Source of the DNA: Bordetella ansorpii
GTDB lineage: Bacteria > Pseudomonadota > Gammaproteobacteria > Burkholderiales > Burkholderiaceae_B
Direction of reading: 5' to 3'
Assembly (NCBI RefSeq): GCF_900078705.1
Contig: NZ_FKIF01000008.1
Location: forward strand, 248,001-312,000
DNA length: 64,000 nucleotides
The notes beneath the pieces were generated by a model. The model was not told the origin of the DNA. It saw only the letters and a list, made by a program, of their open reading frames with translations, and did no database searches. A program made the position numbers and the translations under genes. Position 1 is the first letter of the stretch, and each line of letters begins with the position of its first letter. Positions 61,570-64,000 of this stretch are shown in pieces.

Positions 61570-62592
61570 ATGACGGTTCGCTATCACATCGCATTTTGGA
61601 ACGTCGAAAATCTTTTCGCCCCGCAAGACTACCCCGATCGGGAACCCTGGATCGCCAGCGCCGTGGGTGCCGACTTGAAGGGCTGGACCCAGGCGCTGTA
61701 CGAGCGCAAGCTCGCGCAGCTCGCGGCGGTCATCAGCCGGATGAACGGCGGCCTGGGGCCGGACATCCTGGGCGTGTGCGAGATCGAGAACCGCTATGTG
61801 CTCGATGCGCTGATTGCCGTGTTGGCTCAGGCGCTGCCCCACCGTCGCTACAAGACCATCCACGCCGACGCGAGCCGCGATCGGCGCGGCATCGACACGG
61901 CTTTTCTGTACGACGGCAAGGTCTTCAAGGCCAAGGACCTGTTTCACCACGCGGTGCTGCGCCGCACCGGCACGCGCGACATCACGCAGGCGACCTTCGT
62001 CACCAAGGCCGGCGCGGAGCTGGTGGCGATGGCCAACCACTGGCCTTCGCGCACGGGCGGGGCGGAATTGAGCCGAGGCTTTCGGATGACGGCCGGCGAG
62101 ACCGTCGGCTACTGGCACGAGCGTATCCGCGAGGAAAAAGGCGAGGATGCGGCGCTGATCGTGATGGGGGACTTCAACGACGACCCCTTTGATCCTTCCG
62201 TGACGATCCATGCTGGCGGCACACGCGAGCTGTCGGATGTGCAGCGTGCCCGCAGCGCGCGGCTGTACAACCTGAGCTGGCAATATCTGGCGCAAGAGCT
62301 CGTGGACGTGGCCGGCCAGATGCGCGTGGTCAACGGCACGATCTACTACCAGGGCGATGCCAACCTGTTCGATCAGATCCTGGTGTCGCGCGGGCTGCTG
62401 CTCGATCGCGCGCCACTGGCCGTGGAACTGCCCAGCGCCCGCATCGAGGCGTTTCCCGAGCAGGTCTCCAAGAGCGTGGCCACGCCCGAACCGATTCGAT
62501 TCGGGCTACCGCGAGGCAACGCCGGGAAAAACGTGAACGAGGATGGTTTCAGCGATCACTATCCGGTGTCGGTGGTGATCGTGGAAAACTGA
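61570..62592 (+). CDS. Endonuclease/exonuclease/phosphatase family protein
   Basis: A 340-residue EEP-fold hydrolase. Metal and catalytic motifs are present in order: FWNVENLF (N11, E13), GVCEIEN, RRGIDTAFLYD, ANHWPSR, MGDFNDDP and the C-terminal SDHYPV. Members cut DNA, RNA or phospho-lipids/inositides; specificity is not visible. No signal peptide, so cytoplasmic. AAGGAACCTACTC precedes the ATG. Confidence 0.88.
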   Translation: MTVRYHIAFWNVENLFAPQDYPDREPWIASAVGADLKGWTQALYERKLAQLAAVISRMNGGLGPDILGVCEIENRYVLDALIAVLAQALPHRRYKTIHADASRDRRGIDTAFLYDGKVFKAKDLFHHAVLRRTGTRDITQATFVTKAGAELVAMANHWPSRTGGAELSRGFRMTAGETVGYWHERIREEKGEDAALIVMGDFNDDPFDPSVTIHAGGTRELSDVQRARSARLYNLSWQYLAQELVDVAGQMRVVNGTIYYQGDANLFDQILVSRGLLLDRAPLAVELPSARIEAFPEQVSKSVATPEPIRFGLPRGNAGKNVNEDGFSDHYPVSVVIVEN

Positions 62593-62670
62593 CCTGGCGC
62601 ATTGGCCAAAACTCGAGGCCGGCCACCATGTCCCCCGGCGCGCGCGCGGGGATTGCGCGCAGGTGCGAAA

Positions 62671-62694
62671 GGGCCGCCCCAGGGGGGGCGGCCC
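62671..62694. terminator. Strong hairpin after the EEP gene
   Basis: GGGCCGCCCC/GGGGCGGCCC, a perfect 10-bp stem with a 4-nt loop between the convergent EEP gene and the HU-like remnant. Confidence 0.6.
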
Positions 62695-62719
62695 ACACCA
62701 ACCATGAACTGGTCAGCTC

Positions 62720-62908
62720 TTAGAGCGCGGCATCGCGCAATTTTTTCAGCGCACGCACCTTGATGCGAACGGTCGCCGGCTTCGCCGCGAAAACCTGTTC
62801 TTCCTTGGTGAACGGGTTGATCCCCTTACGCTTGGGCTTGGCAGGGACCTTCTGTACACCAACCTTCAGCAGTCCCGGCAGCGTGAATTCGCCTGTGCCC
62901 TTGGACGC
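62720..62908 (-). pseudogene. HU-family DNA-binding protein, C-terminal remnant
   Basis: Residues GTGEFTLPGLLKVGVQKVPA, then KGINPFTKEEQVFAAKPATV and KVRALKKLRDAAL, match the C-terminal half of the long HU-like proteins common in beta-proteobacteria (FTLPGLLK...NPFTGEE...AKPA...VKVRALKKLKD). The N-terminal dimerisation half is missing: upstream of about 62908 the frame continues into unrelated sequence. A frameshift instead of a deletion is possible. Probably non-functional. Confidence 0.6.
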
Positions 62909-63187
62909 GCAATGTGCGCACGCGCCGCGAAGCCAGCAGGAATTCGCGCCGGCCCAGGGGAAAGACACGCCACCCACGGTCGAGCAGCGCCCGGACGGCT
63001 CTTAGCCGCGACCTACGCCGCCTGCCCACCCCGCCGGCTCGGCAAGCCGAGAGCGTTGTGCGGTCTTGCCCTTCCCGTCACCGTATCACGGCGCTCGAGC
63101 CGTAAAGGGCGACGCGCGTGCGCGCCGCGGCCTGGCGGCCGGCTGCGCCCCTGGACGGCTTGCGCTGCGCCGTGCTGGGTTCGATGC

Positions 63188-63203
63188 CGGGCAATTCCGC
63201 CCG
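63188..63203 (+). promoter_or_regulatory. Conserved leader hairpin before the third DUF2958 gene
   Basis: Stem CGGGC/GCCCG, hexaloop AATTCC, 17 bp before ATG 63221, followed by CCGGAG. Upstream is the box GGACGGCTTGCGCTGCGCCG. Confidence 0.6.
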
Positions 63204-63220
63204 TGCAACCGGAGATCCAC

Positions 63221-63568
63221 ATGAATGCGCTTATCACCCCAGCCGAGCACGATGTGCTGGCAGCCAATGGCCATCTCTCACGCCAGGACCCCAGCTTCGA
63301 CCCGATGCCGGTGCTCAAGCTGTTCAGGCCCGACGCCAATGCCACCTGGCTGCTGACCGAGACTGACCCAGACGATGCCGACCGTGCCTATGGCCTGTGT
63401 GACCTGGGCCAGGGCACACCGGAATTGGGCTGGGTCAGTTTGCAGGAACTCATGGAGGTCCTTGGCCCCATGCGTATGCCCATCGCCCGCGATATGTACT
63501 TCGTCCCGCGACAGACGCTGAGCGCCTATGCACGTGATGCACAGCGGGCAGGTTCGATCGTAATGTAG
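63221..63568 (+). CDS. DUF2958 protein (third copy)
   Basis: A 115-residue DUF2958 protein: PVLKLFRPDANATWLLTETD and GLCDLGQGTPELGWVSLQEL. It resembles the copy at 38818 more than that at 30854. ATG 63221 has GGAG 10 bp upstream. Backbone gene of the second island; function unknown. Confidence 0.85.
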   Translation: MNALITPAEHDVLAANGHLSRQDPSFDPMPVLKLFRPDANATWLLTETDPDDADRAYGLCDLGQGTPELGWVSLQELMEVLGPMRMPIARDMYFVPRQTLSAYARDAQRAGSIVM

Positions 63569-63575
63569 ATCGACC

Positions 63576-63603
63576 AGGCGCGCCGCCAGAGGGCGGCGCG
63601 CCT
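63576..63603. terminator. Hairpin after the third DUF2958 gene
   Basis: AGGCGCGCCGCC/GGCGGCGCGCCT, a perfect 12-bp stem with AGAG loop, 7 bp after the stop and followed by a short TTG. Likely terminator. Confidence 0.6.
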
Positions 63604-63777
63604 TTGAGCACCAGGTCGACACACCGACGTGCTGCACATAGGGGGGCGGTATTGCCGTGGGCCGCACCTTATCACGGCGTTCTCGCCGGCAAGGGCGGGC
63701 GCGTGCAAGCACGCTTGCGGCCTGGCGGCCGGCTGCGCCCCTTGACGGCTTGCGCTGCGCCGTGCCGGTTCCGGCGC

Positions 63778-63793
63778 CGGGCAATTCCGCCCG
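63778..63793 (+). promoter_or_regulatory. Conserved leader hairpin before the last gene
   Basis: Stem CGGGC/GCCCG, hexaloop AATTCC, 17 bp before ATG 63811 with a following CCGGAG. The upstream box reads CCTTGACGGCTTGCGCTGCG. Confidence 0.6.
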
Positions 63794-63810
63794 AGCAACC
63801 GGAGATCGTC

Positions 63811-64000
63811 ATGAACGACAAATCGCATGTTTCGATGGAGCAACACGTCTGCCTGGTCTGCGGCCAGGCTTTTGAAACCGGCTCCCTTCTGCTGGACAAG
63901 CGTTTGCGTGCCAGTTTGAAGCCCCACACCGTGACGGGTTGGGGACTATGCGCCGAGCATCAGAAGCTATTTGACGACGGGTTTGTCGCCTTGGTGGAGT
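63811..64000 (+). CDS. Hypothetical island protein, cut by the window edge
   Basis: 63 residues are visible (MNDKSHVSMEQHVCLVCGQA at the start) before the window ends. A CLVC pair and a later LCAEH suggest a small zinc-binding site. It shares the leader hairpin and ribosome site of the preceding DUF2958 gene. Function unknown. Confidence 0.6.
   Translation, partial: MNDKSHVSMEQHVCLVCGQAFETGSLLLDKRLRASLKPHTVTGWGLCAEHQKLFDDGFVALVE

Noticed and set aside
62912..63568. A 218-residue extension of the third DUF2958 frame
   Set aside because: The N-terminal extension reads through the conserved leader hairpin; ATG 63221 has the proper ribosome site and matches family length.
1..64000. CRISPR arrays, tRNA or rRNA genes
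   Set aside because: No regularly spaced repeat array beyond the three iterons and no recognisable tRNA or rRNA sequence was noticed; a dedicated scan was not possible.

Overview
The window is GC-rich DNA from a Gram-negative proteobacterium, most likely a beta-proteobacterium of the Burkholderiales (Comamonas/Achromobacter/Bordetella-like). That guess rests on the Tn4371-family conjugative element and on the style of the flanking phosphonate-transport and LysR genes; no rRNA or housekeeping marker is present to settle it. Most of the window is mobile DNA.

Layout. (1) 1-2608: chromosomal-looking flank with the start of phnD, phnC, a divergent LysR gene and a LysE exporter gene cut off at its 3' end. 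(2) 2609-5370: the terminal inverted repeat and 5'-truncated transposase of a Tn3-family (Tn21-branch) transposon. (3) About 5371-48455: an integrative and conjugative element (ICE) of the Tn4371 type. Its mating-pair genes (trbB-trbI, traG) occupy 5.6-17.7 kb. A LysR/EexN pair and a chromate-resistance block (chrB, chrA, SOD-type chrC, a ChrB-domain protein) lie at 18-23.6 kb. Relaxase, traF, DUF2840, RHH protein, parA, iterons, repA, excisionase-like HTH and DUF2285 protein follow at 23.8-30.5 kb, and DUF2958/DUF736/parB/DUF932 housekeeping genes at 30.8-39.2 kb. A cargo locus at 39.5-45.9 kb encodes two ComEC-like metallo-beta-lactamases around an E2-E1-JAB fusion, divergent from a WYL regulator and a membrane protein. 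A DUF1016 nuclease and the tyrosine recombinase end the element beside the expected TTTTTCAT att core (48448-48455, inverted). (4) 49.1-51.3 kb: a LysR/DoxX/GST module. (5) 51.4-56.1 kb: a tightly overlapping six-gene biosynthetic operon. Its PLP arginine-oxidase-like enzyme, PIN-like protein, DapA-family lyase, heme-oxygenase-like di-iron oxygenase and Rieske protein match the enzyme set known for azomycin (2-nitroimidazole) synthesis from arginine, with an added PRMT-like methyltransferase. (6) 56.4-64.0 kb: genes typical of a second, related genomic island (DUF932, zinc-ribbon protein, Tlde1-like L,D-transpeptidase with a membrane partner, RadC, EEP nuclease, DUF2958), several preceded by a shared structured leader.

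How it works together. The ICE carries a complete T4SS, relaxase, coupling protein and integrase, with its own RepA/ParA/ParB and iterons that could support transient replication. Cargo includes metal resistance and a ubiquitin-like conjugation system that is probably defensive. The two loci most worth experiments are the E2-E1-JAB/MBL system and the azomycin-type operon. Notable structural observations are a dispersed intergenic repeat in three copies, a covarying leader hairpin in front of four genes, nested hairpins upstream of the relaxase (candidate oriT), and a scarred left end where the second att site is not seen.
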